Shown: positions 44,380 to 57,700 of the stretch, piece by piece
Position numbering within the stretch: the first letter of the stretch is position 1
Layout: each line of letters opens with the position of its first letter
NCBI GenBank assembly: GCA_019095985.1
Contig: CM032666.1
Span: 53,737,115-53,801,114, forward strand
Direction of reading: 5' to 3'
DNA: 64,000 bases
Source: Streblospio benedicti
Lineage: Eukaryota > Annelida > Polychaeta > Spionida > Spionidae
The notes under the pieces: model-generated
Told to the model about the DNA's origin: nothing
Seen by the model: only the letters and a program-made list of their open reading frames with translations
The model's database searches: none
Translations under genes and position numbers: made by a program

Positions 44380-44830
44380 ATTTCTATGGCGTGGGATGGG
44401 ATATATCAGATATAACGATGGGTGTAAATTTTTGTGAGTTTACTATATGTTGGGTCTAAATTTTGTGATTTTGGGTATAGTTATGGGTCTAAAGTTTTTG
44501 TTTTTAGTTATAGTGATGGGTTTGAAATTTTGTGAGTTTAGATATTGTTGGGTGTAAGTTTCATTTAGTTTGATATGGAAATTTTTTTTTGGCATATTAT
44601 GCTTGACAAAAAATTAGCAGTATGTAGTTTCATTATTTAATAGGTTTAGACATGGATATAATTTTTTTAATATTATGTTGACAAAATGTTAGACATGGGT
44701 CACTTTTTTACCGTCAAGGTATAGACATGGGTCACTTTTTTATGCCAAATTAGTACACCGATGGGTACCGTTTCGACATTCGAAATTGCACAACCGTATC
44801 CATTTTTGAGGAGACCCCCCCCCGAGAAAA
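44380..44830 (+). repeat. Minisatellite-like element, ATGGGTCTAAATTTTGTG units
   Basis: Five or more diverged 40-45-bp units with GGGT(C/G)TAAATTT.TGTGA words are followed by two AGACATGGGTCACTTTTTTA units. Then come GATGGGTACCGTTTCGACAT, CCGTATCCATTTTTGA and a C-run. This terminal order matches 41780-41965 read on the minus strand, so the two are inverted copies of one family whose internal array differs. Confidence 0.6.
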
Positions 44831-44988
44831 ACAAACAAAAAAGAAAAACAAAACATGGTCAACAACACATTTTCCTCGTCATTTTATACAGATACAAATA
44901 CAGATACCTTTCTTCATTTTGGCAATGCTACCTATATAGCATAGCTGAGTGTGCGGGTGATAATTTACTTCTGTTGCAGTGAACAAAA

Positions 44989-45055
44989 TACAGTAGAACT
45001 TATTGAGACCTCTCGAGACACATCATCGGGTGGTCTATAAATACAGTTTCTACTG
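44989..45055. mobile_element. Miniature (65-bp) TA/CAGT MITE
   Basis: TA then CAGTAGAACTTATTGAGACC on the left, and GTGGTCTATAAATACAGTTT then CTACTG on the right. Shortest member of the family in this window; internally deleted. Confidence 0.5.
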
Positions 45056-45329
45056 CGCGTGTAAAGCATGTGCGGACGGACTACTATTTGAAAGCCAAAG
45101 ACTCAGGCCGTAAGAATGACAAATCGTCCTTCATGTAGATGTAAAAGTGTACGCGTGTACTAAAATTAGAATATATATGTACATATGTTTGATTGTTGTT
45201 ATTTGTATTCTGCTAATCAAATAGACAAGCAAATAAGTAAAAAAGGAGAAAGAGATTAACAGCTACAATTGTGCTTGATACAATTCCATTGGTATATTAA
45301 TAAAAAAAGATCACTCTTAACGTCTGCAC

Positions 45330-45445
45330 CCCCTCCCCCACAGTCCGATGACAACTCCCCCTCCCCCACCCCGTCGTCATTTGTCATCTTTCTCAGCAAC
45401 CCCCCACCCCTCCCCTTCCACAATGACGTCATTTGTGAACAACCC
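45330..45445 (-). repeat. C-rich element, inverted relative of 42580-42700, with a CRE core
   Basis: Long C-runs with CATTTGTCATCTTTCTCAGC. At 45420-45438 CACAATGACGTCATTTGTG is nearly palindromic around TGACGTCA, the cyclic-AMP response element core. Confidence 0.55.
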
Positions 45446-45547
45446 CTTAGACGATGCCACGTGTCAACTAATGGTATCACAGCGTTAATCCCACACGCAT
45501 TGGATTTACGGCAACGTCTCCAAACACTCTACGATCCAGATTATAAC

Positions 45548-45721
45548 TACAGGTGAACCTCTCTATTGAGACCACCATGCCTCAAGTGGTCTCAATGAAG
45601 GGGTGTTCTCTGTATGGAGGTTCACGTTGGTCTCTTTCTGAAGGTTTGGAGCTGCGATAAATGGTCTTATAATAGAGGTGGTCTCCATTGTGATGTGGTC
45701 TTTATTGAAGGTTCAACTGTA
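45548..45721. mobile_element. Tc1/mariner-pogo-type MITE (170 bp), best-preserved member
   Basis: TA at 45548-45549 and 45720-45721. The element starts CAGGTGAACCTCTCTATTGA and ends TTTATTGAAGGTTCAACTG. Internal GAGACCACC/GGTGGTCTCC and TGGTCTCTTTCTGAAGG words define the family. Confidence 0.75.
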
Positions 45722-45771
45722 CCAAACGATAAAGGATTCGTGATCAAGAGTAGCACTTTGATTCAGAATGT

Positions 45772-45956
45772 GCCGTAAAACTTCTGTATCAAGACCACCC
45801 TAGGCTGGCAGTCCCACTAAATTTCGACATAGTGAAGAGGTCTCTCTACGGAGGTTTACAGTGGTCTCTTCATGCCGTCTTGAGAACGCGAAGGCTGTCA
45901 TTTTGTAAAGGTGACCACTTTACAAGGGGTGTCTTAATAAAGAGGGTATGCTGTGC
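45772..45956. mobile_element. Tc1/mariner-pogo-type MITE, degenerate
   Basis: AAACTTCTGTATCAAGACCA on the left, TGGTCTCTTCATGCCGTCTT internally and TTAATAAAGAGGGTATGCTG at the right parallel the copy at 45550-45719, immediately upstream. Confidence 0.5.
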
Positions 45957-46639
45957 CCGTTCGCTTTTCTCCTAACGTAACAATAACCTAATTGTCTTGT
46001 CAGCGGTGCATTGAAAGTCGTAAGACGTTGAAATAATTGCATTAGGCTTTGACATGCTCAAAGTGGTTTGATTGGCCTGTAGATTATTATATAGGTATTG
46101 ATAACGATCTGGGTTTGTGACATCGGAATTAATTATCAATTTCACGACTTTTGTGACTTTTTGTGTGATTGTAGTTTTGATTTTACCCGTGGGACTACTA
46201 GTATATACAAACACAAAACACGTTGACAGATTTTTAATGGTTTAAGTCTGTTTTAGTTTTAGACCAACTTTTGAATGAATAATGGTCACTTTTGTGCGGG
46301 CTATTGAAGGTTAAGTCTTAGACACTTAAGCGTACATACAGTATACCAAAGCTATGGATGTATCAAATGCAACAATGAAACAGTATTGAATGCATATCTT
46401 GATCCACTTGTCCTCGCAGGGATATGATCCATGCATTCATTGTTGGCCAAAGCATTTCCAGACTCATAGGTTCAAACACGGCCGAACACGAAACAAAATT
46501 TGGTGGCAAACAGTTTTCTTAAAAAAAAGAAGGGGCAAAATCACTTTTTACACCACCGTATAGTAGTGGTCGTCTGCGCATCCGACCACGTGGTTTTGTG
46601 GCTACTTTTCGTGAATACGGGCCACGGCAAAAAACTCAC

Positions 46640-46730
46640 TCTCGTTTGGCTCCGCCTCCTGCGGGAATCCACTAATCAGAGGGCGGGGCCAACAGGTGCG
46701 CTCAGCAGGCGGCCCCGACACGGGCTAAAA
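46640..46730 (+). promoter_or_regulatory. GC-rich promoter-like block upstream of the RBM24/38 gene
   Basis: GGCTCCGCCTCCTGCGGG and GAGGGCGGGGCCAACAGG (GC-box/Sp-type cores on both strands) lie about 0.75 kb before the ATG, in an otherwise AT-rich region. A plausible TATA-less promoter. The transcription start is not visible. Confidence 0.35.
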
Positions 46731-47440
46731 ATGACATTGTGACACGGCCGTTTCTGAGCCACTTTTTTTTAAATGTTAGAAAATGATATCTATGGGCAAG
46801 ATGATGCACACGCATATTGCTTCTATGCGCACATCGTCATTAAACGTGACACAGGAACTTTTGATAAGTCTTAAAAAGAGCCAGAGAGAGAATGCACTTA
46901 TTTCTTTTTGATCCCATGGAGGGTCACTAGTTCGTCTGCTGGCCACGAGACGGCACCACACGTGAGGAGCTGCTGATACGAAGTTTAGACAAAGTTCTGT
47001 TCAGGTGAGAAAAGAAAAGCTGAGAGTTTAGCAGGGGAATTGGCACAAGGCAGTTGAAGGTGGACTAAGAAAGAGCTAGACGTGTTGTTTGGTGGTGTGC
47101 TTTAGAGATCTTTTTACTTCACTCATAGTTACTACTACTGCACCGCGCTGTGTGATATAACTGTGTGTTGTCTTGTTGGTAGATCTTTACAACTAGCAAA
47201 CAACATCAGAAGTACATGTGTTTACTTTTGTTGAAGGACTAATAGGCAAAACATCAACTGCAAATTTTAAAAAAGTCACCAATAGTATACCGGTGTCATA
47301 ATCATTGTGTGGACTCTAGTCACTTTTAAAAGTAATCTTAAAACAAATCTGTGATAAAAAAGTGTGTGCTAACTTTAAAAGGATTTCACTTTTGAGTCTG
47401 AGTTGAAAGCATTTAAGGAGAGAACCCCATAAAAGCAGAA

Positions 47441-47623
47441 ATGATGGCTACCACAGCTGGAGTGACCCAGAAAGACACGACATACACCAAGATCTTCGTC
47501 GGGGGCCTGCCCTACCACACGACAGATGCCAGTCTCCGGGACTTCTTCGAGCAGTTCGGAGACATTGAGGAGGCAGTGGTGATAACAGACCGTCAGACCG
47601 GAAAATCCCGGGGATATGGCTTC
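47441..47623 (+). CDS. RBM24: RBM24/RBM38-type RNA-binding protein, first coding exon
   Basis: 61 codons from ATG ending in phase 0 before gtgagt. After a short MMATTAGVT leader the frame reads [20 protein letters not shown] and onward to [11 protein letters not shown], nearly identical to vertebrate RBM24 and RBM38 and C. elegans SUP-12. RNP2 (IFVGGL) is complete; RNP1 is cut by the intron after RGYGF, where the family continues VTM. The protein is a single-RRM regulator of muscle splicing and mRNA stability. The invertebrate gene is pre-duplication, so it is co-orthologous to RBM24 and RBM38 and the symbol is a convenience. An upstream leader without introns is likely but unproved. The second exon lies beyond the window. 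Confidence 0.92.
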
Positions 47624-50600
47624 GTGAGTATTCGTACTTTTCCGTAATCCGTTGTTGTTTTTCTTTTAGTTTCTTTTTAGGGTATGGGGTTATGGTGGGT
47701 GTGAGTTAGTGTCCACATTTTGTTTTTTTAATTGGTGTTTATCATTATGATACACCAATTGGCCATGCAGCTATTTTATTAGGATTTTTTAACAAGCGTA
47801 TTTTCTTCTTAATTTGGGATTTTTTTCTTACTAGTCCTGTAGTTTTAAGCCGTTTTTGACTTTATACGCAGAAATGCGGAAGTAGTATCTATATTATTTG
47901 ATGGATTAGATAAATGTTTATCGCTAAAAACCCCTTATTCTTTTACATTAATATCTCTAATGGAAATCGTACCACAATTTAGCGATGCTGTTTAGAAAAA
48001 AAATATTAAGTCCAAAGTTGGATTACAAACCAGCAACTCATCATGACTATGGAACATGAAGTAAAACCTCAAAAGAAAACATTCACAATATCATTCAGCC
48101 TAACCACACGTGAGAAGACGTGTAATATTATATTATTATATTACAAAAAGGAGTGCTATAGTTTGGTGCTAATACTATTTTGCCCCCAACATGCAGGGAA
48201 ACTTATGTAAACGTCACTCGACACCACATTTGATTCATTCTATGCATGTTGATATAAGCCAAGATATATTTAACTTCTTGGCAGTAGATTTCTTTGAGAA
48301 TAGAAGTTTAAACAGAGTTTGAGGGGCCAGTATTAAGGAGGATCAAGTTTTGCATACTGTTTTTCTAATAGTGAAACCATTAATTTTGGAAGCTTCTAAA
48401 CAGAGTAGAATAATGACAAACCAATTTGATTGTACAGAATGCATTGTAATATTTTAATATTTTTTGTATTTTTATCAGCTTCTAGTTATTGTGATAAACA
48501 TGAAATATTTATATATTTACTGTATACCTGTGATTAATAACAATGGGCATAGTATTCTAAGTATACCATTGCTTATAAAAATATATAAATTTAAAAAGCT
48601 ATTTAGAAATTTTAGTAACTTATTTGAGTGTGATAATTTCAAGCTGAACTATAACTGATGTAAAATGCAACACATATCTACACAGATATGAAGCATATTG
48701 GTGTCTTGGAACAATCAATTATGATAAGAAAATTGACAAAGACACCCACTTGAGTGAGGCACCTGATAGATATTGCTGTGCACTACTGTCTTAAGTTTAT
48801 CACAATTGAAACCGTGGCATATGACCAGTCCCTATCTTGCACCTTACACAGTATGGCTCTCCACTGAAGAGTCTGGCACAGACAATAATTGATAGGAAGT
48901 AGCTTGTATACTACTTGATATAGAGAGAAGTTGTGATAAGAATATTATTCAGCATTGTAAAATGTTGCTGGTATTATTAAATATGAATTTGTGCCATTTC
49001 TCCTCAAAGATAGACATTAGATCTACCCTATAATACATTTTCTTATCAATTATAGATGAGTGTGGATATAACTCTTCATTGTTGTTGCAATGTTTTATAT
49101 ATTATCATAAAACCAATGAACACCCCATCAGAAGTTAATGGTTAACGATGATATCATATAGCCCAATCTTGTTTCCTTTGCTTTGGCAGTTCATTATAAA
49201 TGGTGTTGTCCTGGTTTGTAAGGGTGATCAAGTAATTTCCTTATAATTAGTACCTCAGAATGCAACAACAATAGTATATTGACAAAATTGAGTATTGTCT
49301 CCGTGGCTGATAAAAGTCGCTTGTCTATAATTGATGAGAGAGACAATAAAGTCACTGGAGCGATACGAAATGAGCAGTATTGAAGCGTGACCACGTGGTC
49401 CTTGCACAATCTTATCGTACTGCAAAGCTACTTTGTGATCGGTAGTGTAGATTATAATCTAATTGTATCTATGACATGAAGATGTGCATTGATATGAGAT
49501 TTATGCACTTTTGCTGCTTTCAGCGAAGTTTTATCATATTAATAAATTAGTTTTCACATTATTTGATAAAGACTTAAGAGTAAGGATTATACATTGATAT
49601 CTTTGATAAGATATTAATCTGACGTTTGTTTTTACTACAGACCATAAATTCAAATGATGCATTGTCTCTATTCTATTAAATATTTATTTCAATCATTGCG
49701 AATGTTTTTTTATAAACCTTGCAAGAAACTATATTTCCACTGTTATTATATACACATATGTTTATATAATGTAACAAGATTAGAATATAAAATGATTAAA
49801 TGCATGAAGTCTAAGAACAGCAAATTTACACCTATAACTCTACTATTACTGTTCACTAGGTTAATCTTGTAATTTGCCAATATTTGCCAATGCATTAAGG
49901 AACCTGCTAAGTGTATTTGTACACCAATCATCACTCTGCAACCGCAATTTATCTCACCATTTACACGGCTAATTATTTTACTGTTCAAGTGTTTACTCAT
50001 TATATGACGTATATACGCAGACTATAAAAAGGCATTTGCAACTTGAATGGATAATAAACTCAGTTCAATATCATACTGACAACAAGATTATACACAACTG
50101 ACAACAAGATTATACAGTACTACTTGGAGACCACATGGAAAGAGATACACCAGTATACCAGCTGCAGTAGTGCACACATTTCACAGCTGGTAGTAGCTCA
50201 GTATGCCACAATCTCTCCTCGAAGCCAAGTGTACAGCATTAACCCTCACGCCACCACCGGCAACAGCTATTGGCAGTTAACCCTTTTAACACTTCACACT
50301 TCTTTTGAAAACTTCCACTTTTGTACGTCACAATATTTTGAAGTGCCTGATTTCAGAACTTCCCTCTATGGTTTTTATCTCTTTCTTCCCGGGAAAGCCA
50401 GTGATAAGGCTGGCATGGGCCCTTGGTCCACTGCTACCGGGTATAACCACCTCCAAGTTTTCATCTCTTGTGTGCCAGCTACAAATCAGCTGTGTAGAAA
50501 CCCGCTACTGATAACTAAAGCACGTGTTGCTTACTGTTGTTGTTCAGTGGCAGTTTTTTTAGTTTGAATTTTACCCATTGCTTTGTCAGAGCTTTATTTT

Positions 50601-53600
50601 TGGCTGGCTTTGCGGTTGCGGCCGCAAGAACAATGAAGATTCAACTTGTAATTTTGAGGTTGCACACGACATTGCGGTTTGGGGGTTAGCACCAGCCATC
50701 AGCAGCAAGACAAAGAGACTTGTGTGTGGACCCGGCTGAACCTCTATGTTCGCTGACCAAGAGGACCATACATGGGGACCAAAAATAAATGTTATATCCA
50801 TTTTGAAGACACTCATTTTTTGTTAAGCCGTCTATATGTAAGAAATATGTTTGTCTCTTGTCCATTTAGAGGTTAGATTTTTAAAAATATGTCCATTGTA
50901 CAGGGCAACAAACGGCCGTGTCGTCGTGTTACCTTTAGCACATGTGGTGACCCATTGAGGTACGCTGTGGTCAAAACGTTGATGCTGCCTGCATTCCTGA
51001 TGGCAGGCAGCTATTTAAACAGTTGTTGCCTGCTATTTAGACGTAAACACTGGTCTTCTTGCTACCATAGAATCTTCATTTATTAAGTGAGATACTCGGC
51101 TACTCACTAAAGGTGCAATTTAGCCAATTGTAAACATACAATTACTACCATAGCTTTATTGTGTGGTTACACTTGAGTTTAGTTGGCTGGTTGGTTGGCC
51201 ATAGCTCTTCGCCAACATAATGAACTGTCTGACTGTGATAGTCATATGATAGCCCACTATAATATGACAGTATGAAGGCAGAATGTAGTATCTGTAGGCT
51301 CATTATTCCTCTGTTGATCTAAAAGCCTTGTTCGTGGTCTAAGACTATCACTGTCAAACAAGTGAATCAACAGAGAGCCAGAAACAACAGTAAAGTGGGC
51401 TAATCAGCTTGTGTAGGTGCTACTCACGGATGCAATACATTGTGTTTTAAATTCTCACTTCAACTGTATACTTTCATTTACACAACAATACTAGCTCGTA
51501 TGTTATAGCAACATAAGTGAAATGTATGCTTCTTAATGTTAAAAATCTAATGAGCATATAATATAACAACTGCTATATTTTATATTTACTCAGTTCAAGC
51601 TGATCTCAAGCTTATGAAAATATTAGCTCCCTGAAGTGAATGATGGTAAATCTTTAAAATCTAATGAGCATGAACATCTAACAAAAGCTATATTTCATGG
51701 TGCTCTTGTACAAACTATTAGAATGGACACGTTTTAAAATGAAATGCCTTTGGGACAAGGACCAACGTAAACGAAGACGATAAATACAGACATGGTTTTA
51801 TATGCGCATAAATGCATATAGCTTTCTCGCCCAGTCCACAACTTGAGTTGGCGATAATATGACTGCAAACTAAACCAGAGACGTGGTATTGAGTTAAGAT
51901 CATAAAAAAGATATTTACTCGTCATTACTACGTGTCATTCGCAACACTTTTTCAGGTCTCAGTCAACAAAAACTGGCTGTGTTTGTTACAAAAAGGGAGA
52001 CTGAACCCCTAGTCTTGTCACACATGGATTACGTCAGAGACTACTGCGTTGTTTAAATCAATATGTAGATCACTACCTAAAGCCAACTAGACCTTATTAT
52101 ATGCTGATATACGATCTATGATCCAGCAGCCGAGACTTTTCAGGCTGCCTTAAAAAAAAACCGCCACATACATTATCCTTAACAAAATGGCGGACGTAAC
52201 ATTTCAGGCGTGACACTAATTATGCCGGAAACGTATCAGCGTTAAAATCGAGGCTCTGCAGGGATTACTCGATTTGGCAAATCAATTCATGAGGTGTGGT
52301 GTGCGCCAATGACACGGTTTAATCACGGTTGTTCTTCTTTGATCGATGTTAACCGGCGATCGACTGGACTTTAAGGGGATTTAACTTTGCATGAACAGCA
52401 TGTAGTGGCACTGCAAATGCAGCTCTGCATGCAATGCATGCGCTACCGGTGGTGGAAACTCGTTCAGCTGACAAAACATTTGTGCTCGTGAACGTAGCAT
52501 GTGCACTCTTTGTTCTTGTGTGTAGTTATGAACATGTGGGAGCAATACATTGTGCTACATATTGTCATCAGTTTATCAGATAAACAGAAGACCAAGCAGA
52601 TAACAAGTTACAATTACACGCGGTGTAACAAACTTTGTAGGAATCATGATTGAACAATAGGTGTACAAAGATTGAGCGGGGAACTGTTTGCCACCACCTG
52701 AATGCCAATCCCAAGTTTCTATATGATCTGTTGTTAATCCAATATAGGACAGCATTGCACACCGCAAATACACTTTATCAACAATCTGCTAATGTCATTA
52801 TCATCTTCTTCATCATCAAAGCTGTTCCCTCTTCATCAGAATGGTTGCATAACTGGGGAATGCCGTGGTGCTAGCAGTCCTGTTACTTATCAAAATCTAC
52901 GATGGCCCGTATCCACAAATATTGGTCTGCTTGTCATTTTTATCAGCACGGGTCATGCTTCAATAACTGGACGGGTCAGGTTCAATTTAAAATTTCCACT
53001 TGATGGCTCAATGGAGGCATGTGTTGTGTGGAGGCCAGAATACTGATATTCTGGTTTTAATCTGAAGCAATCATCACGTCCATAATTACCATAACAAATA
53101 AGATGTTTGAAATGTTTGGGCCAATAAGAGGCTATTTTGTGCGAAGGAACTTTTATGTTCACATTGGATGGGATCCCGGGGATGGCATTGATGATCTCTT
53201 TCTTTATGTAGTCCTTCGGAAAATAAGTTAAGAAGCGATAACAATAAGCAAGAGCCATTGCGAATCATTCTTGTTGCATTGCTCCTTTTGAACATTTCTG
53301 GTAAAACCCGAATAACCAGGAGGCTGCTACATCTTAACACCTCTAAATAATCACCGAACAACCCATTGCCAAAGAAAAACACACAAAGAAACTGTAACAA
53401 CTTGCAGTACATTTCAACAAGAGGTGGTAGATACTGTATCCACTATTGAGTACCCCACGGTAGGTAGGCACTCATGCAGACCTAGAGACCACCTGGTTTC
53501 GTACGTCAAGTGAAGATGCACCTAACGAACCTGCTGTGTCAAACCTGGGTTTTGCACTGATTCAAATTAGCCATCAATAGTGGTTCTGTTTCAAACGTCA

Positions 53601-56600
53601 GTTATATTTCAATGTTGTTAAAACACAGTTTAAAACTGCTTTTATGCTTGCAAAGCAGGACGATTGAATTTGTTAACTAATTGAATTGAATTACTGTGAG
53701 TTGTGGGAGAAAGTAGTCTTACTTGATATATTTTAATTAGCAATTACTAATACAGCCGACCCTGTTCATATGCATGTATGTATGAATTTTAACGTAGTTC
53801 ATTGTAGCTGCCTACAGAATGCTAAATTCACAGAATCATATTGAGAAACTTGTTGTGCATCTATTCCTTGAAAATCACACAAGAACTGAGTGTTGAGATA
53901 AGATAAAGTAGCATGGTTAAATTCATGCTGCCTTGCTGTGTGATCTGAAATAGTTCTACAAAGAATCAACACGTCTATTAAAAGACTCAAGCAAATCAAG
54001 CTGCAGGAATGTTTATTTGTGTTGCCATAAACTGAAATAGACATGTGACTTATGTATAATACTAGTGTTTGGAAGACATATGCAGAGGTATTGACATGGC
54101 AATTCAGAACTACTGCCAAACCTAGTTAATCTTTATTCTTATGTACAAACAGAATACACAAATTGAAACGCCAAAAATGCTCGCCCTGTAAGACAACGCA
54201 AGAAAAAAGCGATAGAAAGAAATGAATGTAAAACCATCTTCTCCAAACCATTTGATATTTCAAAAGTGTGCTACTATCTAGCCTACATCATTTGGAAGCA
54301 TACGATATATTTCCACGTCATTATAACGTCATGTTTTCTGTTTATTCGAGAAACAGAACATTTCTTATCTCTTTGCAAACCCGTCTGATGTCTCTGCTCA
54401 TCCAGAAGTGACGGTATGATGGAAATGTCTGTGACATTTTTTTGTTTGTCAATTAAAGTATAAAAATGTGTGTCTAGAAAACAATACCAAGCACAACTGC
54501 AACATCTTGTTATTTATTTGCTTATTGTTATACTGATAGTGCAAATATAATCAACTATAATGTCACTTCTCTTGCCCAATCGTAGTCCACCAAATGTAAC
54601 TAACATCTGCTTGAATTCTGAATGGACTTATTCCATATACGGCAAATAAACCTGCAACTACCATAACCGTCAGTCACACCATCGACAAACAAGTAATAAA
54701 ACTAATTTCCAACACCCACGCGATTTATACCTATTTGCACTTAGCACAGGACAAGCAACCAACTTAAAACATACAGCACTTGCAACAAACAACATTTAAT
54801 AATGACAAATACCAGCAAATTCTAAAACCACCGCAGATAGGTAGCAGCAGACGATCCATCTACCACGTGACTTTGATGTACCGGAAGCGTGACGGGGATT
54901 TATTGCCCGTGCTTACGTACATCAGACACGGCCGCAACACCCAGACGTTGAGCTGTCATCTCTGAACATAAACATGTCTTCCGTCGCCTCTTGACAAGGC
55001 AGAGAGAGGGACCAGAATCTGGGACCAGGCGCTGGAAGAACTGTACCCTGAGGCAGAACATGTTATTGCGATGTCACGGTGCACGAAAATGCTGCTAGTT
55101 GGCGTCACCAGTTCCTAAATCTGGACCTGCTGGGGCTTGTATTTTGGTGGTGGCTGCATTTGGATAGGTTGATGGCCATTTAAGTTTGAAAGAAGTTGGG
55201 TTAGTATGGATTGTTGGCAAACAAATTCAATGGTTACAAAATGGTAAATATATGTATATGCATTCATCAGCTGGCATGTTCGCAGACTCTTTGACCATTG
55301 GACACAAAGGTAAAGAGCTAATTTGATTGAGTCTTTGGAATCAGTGTTGCCATTGATGAATTGTGTAGTTCCATTTCTAATTTCAAACATTGTATTCTGT
55401 ATAGACTAAGAATACTAGAAATTGCTGAAACAAAGGAAGAACACTACTCGACTGAGCAATTATAAAAATCGTACCAGACAATGAATTTCAATTCAGAAAC
55501 GATTAGACTTAAGTCGAAAGGGAAGACTACAAGTATTTGTCTTCGTTTTAAAGAGCCTCTTAGCAATAGCCACTGGATGGTTATGTACCATGAAATGAAT
55601 GTTTTAAGCCACTTGATCAATTTCGATTATCTTCTAAAGTCTGAATTCTAAAACTCGTTCAGCAGATCCATGGCAAATGCCATTATGAGTAAAGGAAACT
55701 TTTCTTTCCATTAACAATTGTCAATGCCACACTTCACTTGAAACAGTGAGGAAAAGACACCTTTTCTATAGTTGTAAGCATTGAATTGGTGTGTGTTTTG
55801 GCTTTTTGTTGCCCACGTTACTAAGTGCCCCTCTTGAGCTGCCACACTTGTTGCTACTGTTACTGTTCATTGTTTAGATGGACAGTCCAGATGACCTACT
55901 TAAACTCTCCCAGTGTTGCACCACTACCAGCTATTATCGGGGCAATTATTTACCCGTTGTAACGATAGATAACAACAGATTGCTGGCCAATTGACGTGCT
56001 GTTTACGCTGCAATACTAACATCTTCCAACTTGAGAACCAGTACACAAAACAAACTACTTTTAGCCATGAGGGAATGCAGCTTTTGAAGTGCCGTGCTCT
56101 CTTCTGAAGCACCAAACAAAACAGCCCATTATTTCTTTTATAAAATAAGTTTTACGACCACAACACAGCTGGCTAACAGTCCACAAACTGATGGCATTCA
56201 AAACAAGATGTTTGAGTTCATGTCATCAACCTTGCACGTGAAGATTCAGTGAGAGATTGAAACCAATACATGTAGGTGAGTGGGCCGCCGGAAGGTCGGG
56301 GGATTAGCGCCTCAAGATCTGGGGATTATATGAGAGCGTTCACCTTGCTCTGCTGTGATTCAACACGTGTAAATAATCAGTACTTCCATGTGTGTACTAA
56401 CTAAAAGTACTATATCATCCGAAAATGCGCTTTTATATCCTCATAACAGTGATGATTGAAGAAGCAACACAAAGAAAACTTGGGCTCTAGTCATTTTAGC
56501 ATCTAAAACATGGTTTGAGTTTCAACGTGGAAGTTTAAAATGAACTATTCCAGTGCAAGTTTTATTTTAGCCCGCTTCAATTTCTCATTTTTGCGTGTTT

Positions 56601-57700
56601 AGTCATACTTTCCGGGCGTAGCAGTCGACATTTTTATTAGGAGAGTGATCTGGCTCTGGTGTATCTACTTTTTATTTTTCAGGAAAAAAGAGAGAAATGA
56701 TTGGTAAATATTGCTGCACTCAGATAGGTGATTTGCAGCAATATATGCTGCAATTTGTTGAACGCACATACACTTCACATGTTGTTTGTCTTGTTTATTT
56801 TCTTTCTGCCATTGCTCTTCGGCTTTGAAGAAGCAGAGACATTCTTGAAGGAACAAAAACAGCTCAATCGCTTGGTAGTGTATGTCTGTTGGTGGAAGCT
56901 GCAGTACTTACGTATACTATAAACGGAATACACACACTATAAATATACTATCTCTCAGTGGGGTAGTTGCCCCAGGGTGGGGGTTCTAAATCGTCACCCA
57001 TCACGCGCACCCAGTGTAGAAGGTGGACCCTATAGTGGATAAATGGAAAAAAGAGTGAAAGAGCAAAATGACCATTAAAACAACATGGGGTCCCATATTG
57101 CTAGCCTTGCCACTGCTAAATATGCTCGCAAAAACATAACACCCATGTACACCCGTCCCGTCTCTTCACGTCTTCTCTCTATATGTAAATGGTAATCGAT
57201 TATATAATGCTAGATAATGCCATTACATACCTCATCCCTCCTCGCACAAAGTCTGGGAAATCATTGGTGATTTAATCTGTCATAATAACTGTGGTACGTC
57301 TAATCTAATTGTAACCGTACCTGGCTTGAGAAATAGAAACCAACAAACCGTGTACAGAGAACACTGCAAATCCAAAAGCATAGCACACCTGTCTACATAC
57401 CATGTGGTCGTGACCGTATCTTTAAAAATACATACAGCACTGATAGAATGATATGATGTCTATCACCCCCACACAATGAATTAAACACACGCACACTTGG
57501 AAACCAAAGATACTGCAGCACATTCCGCATTCCAAGGACCAAGAGCCCATCACGTCAGTGATGACAGAATCAGATCCCTAGCTATCCTGCCCTCTTTGTC
57601 TAAGCCTATGGGTGGTATTGACTAGTAACCCCGTCCCCCAATCCACAGCATACTCCCACCTCATGCCACACAGTAGTCTATCTCCGGCCAAATCAACCCA
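47624..57700 (+). other. First intron of the RBM24/38 gene, proximal part
   Basis: AT-rich, without recognised exons. A 21-bp direct duplication (ACTGACAACAAGATTATACA) lies near 50077-50117. An open frame of 147 codons (50124-50567) has no recognisable domain. The stretch around 54985-55118 reads open on plus as DKAERGTRIWDQALEELYPE and beyond, which looks protein-like but is unidentified. Confidence 0.45.

Noticed and set aside
50124-50567. A 147-codon open frame inside the RBM24/38 intron.
   Set aside because: Composition is irregular, there are no recognisable domains, and another frame is open over the same interval. Probably chance.
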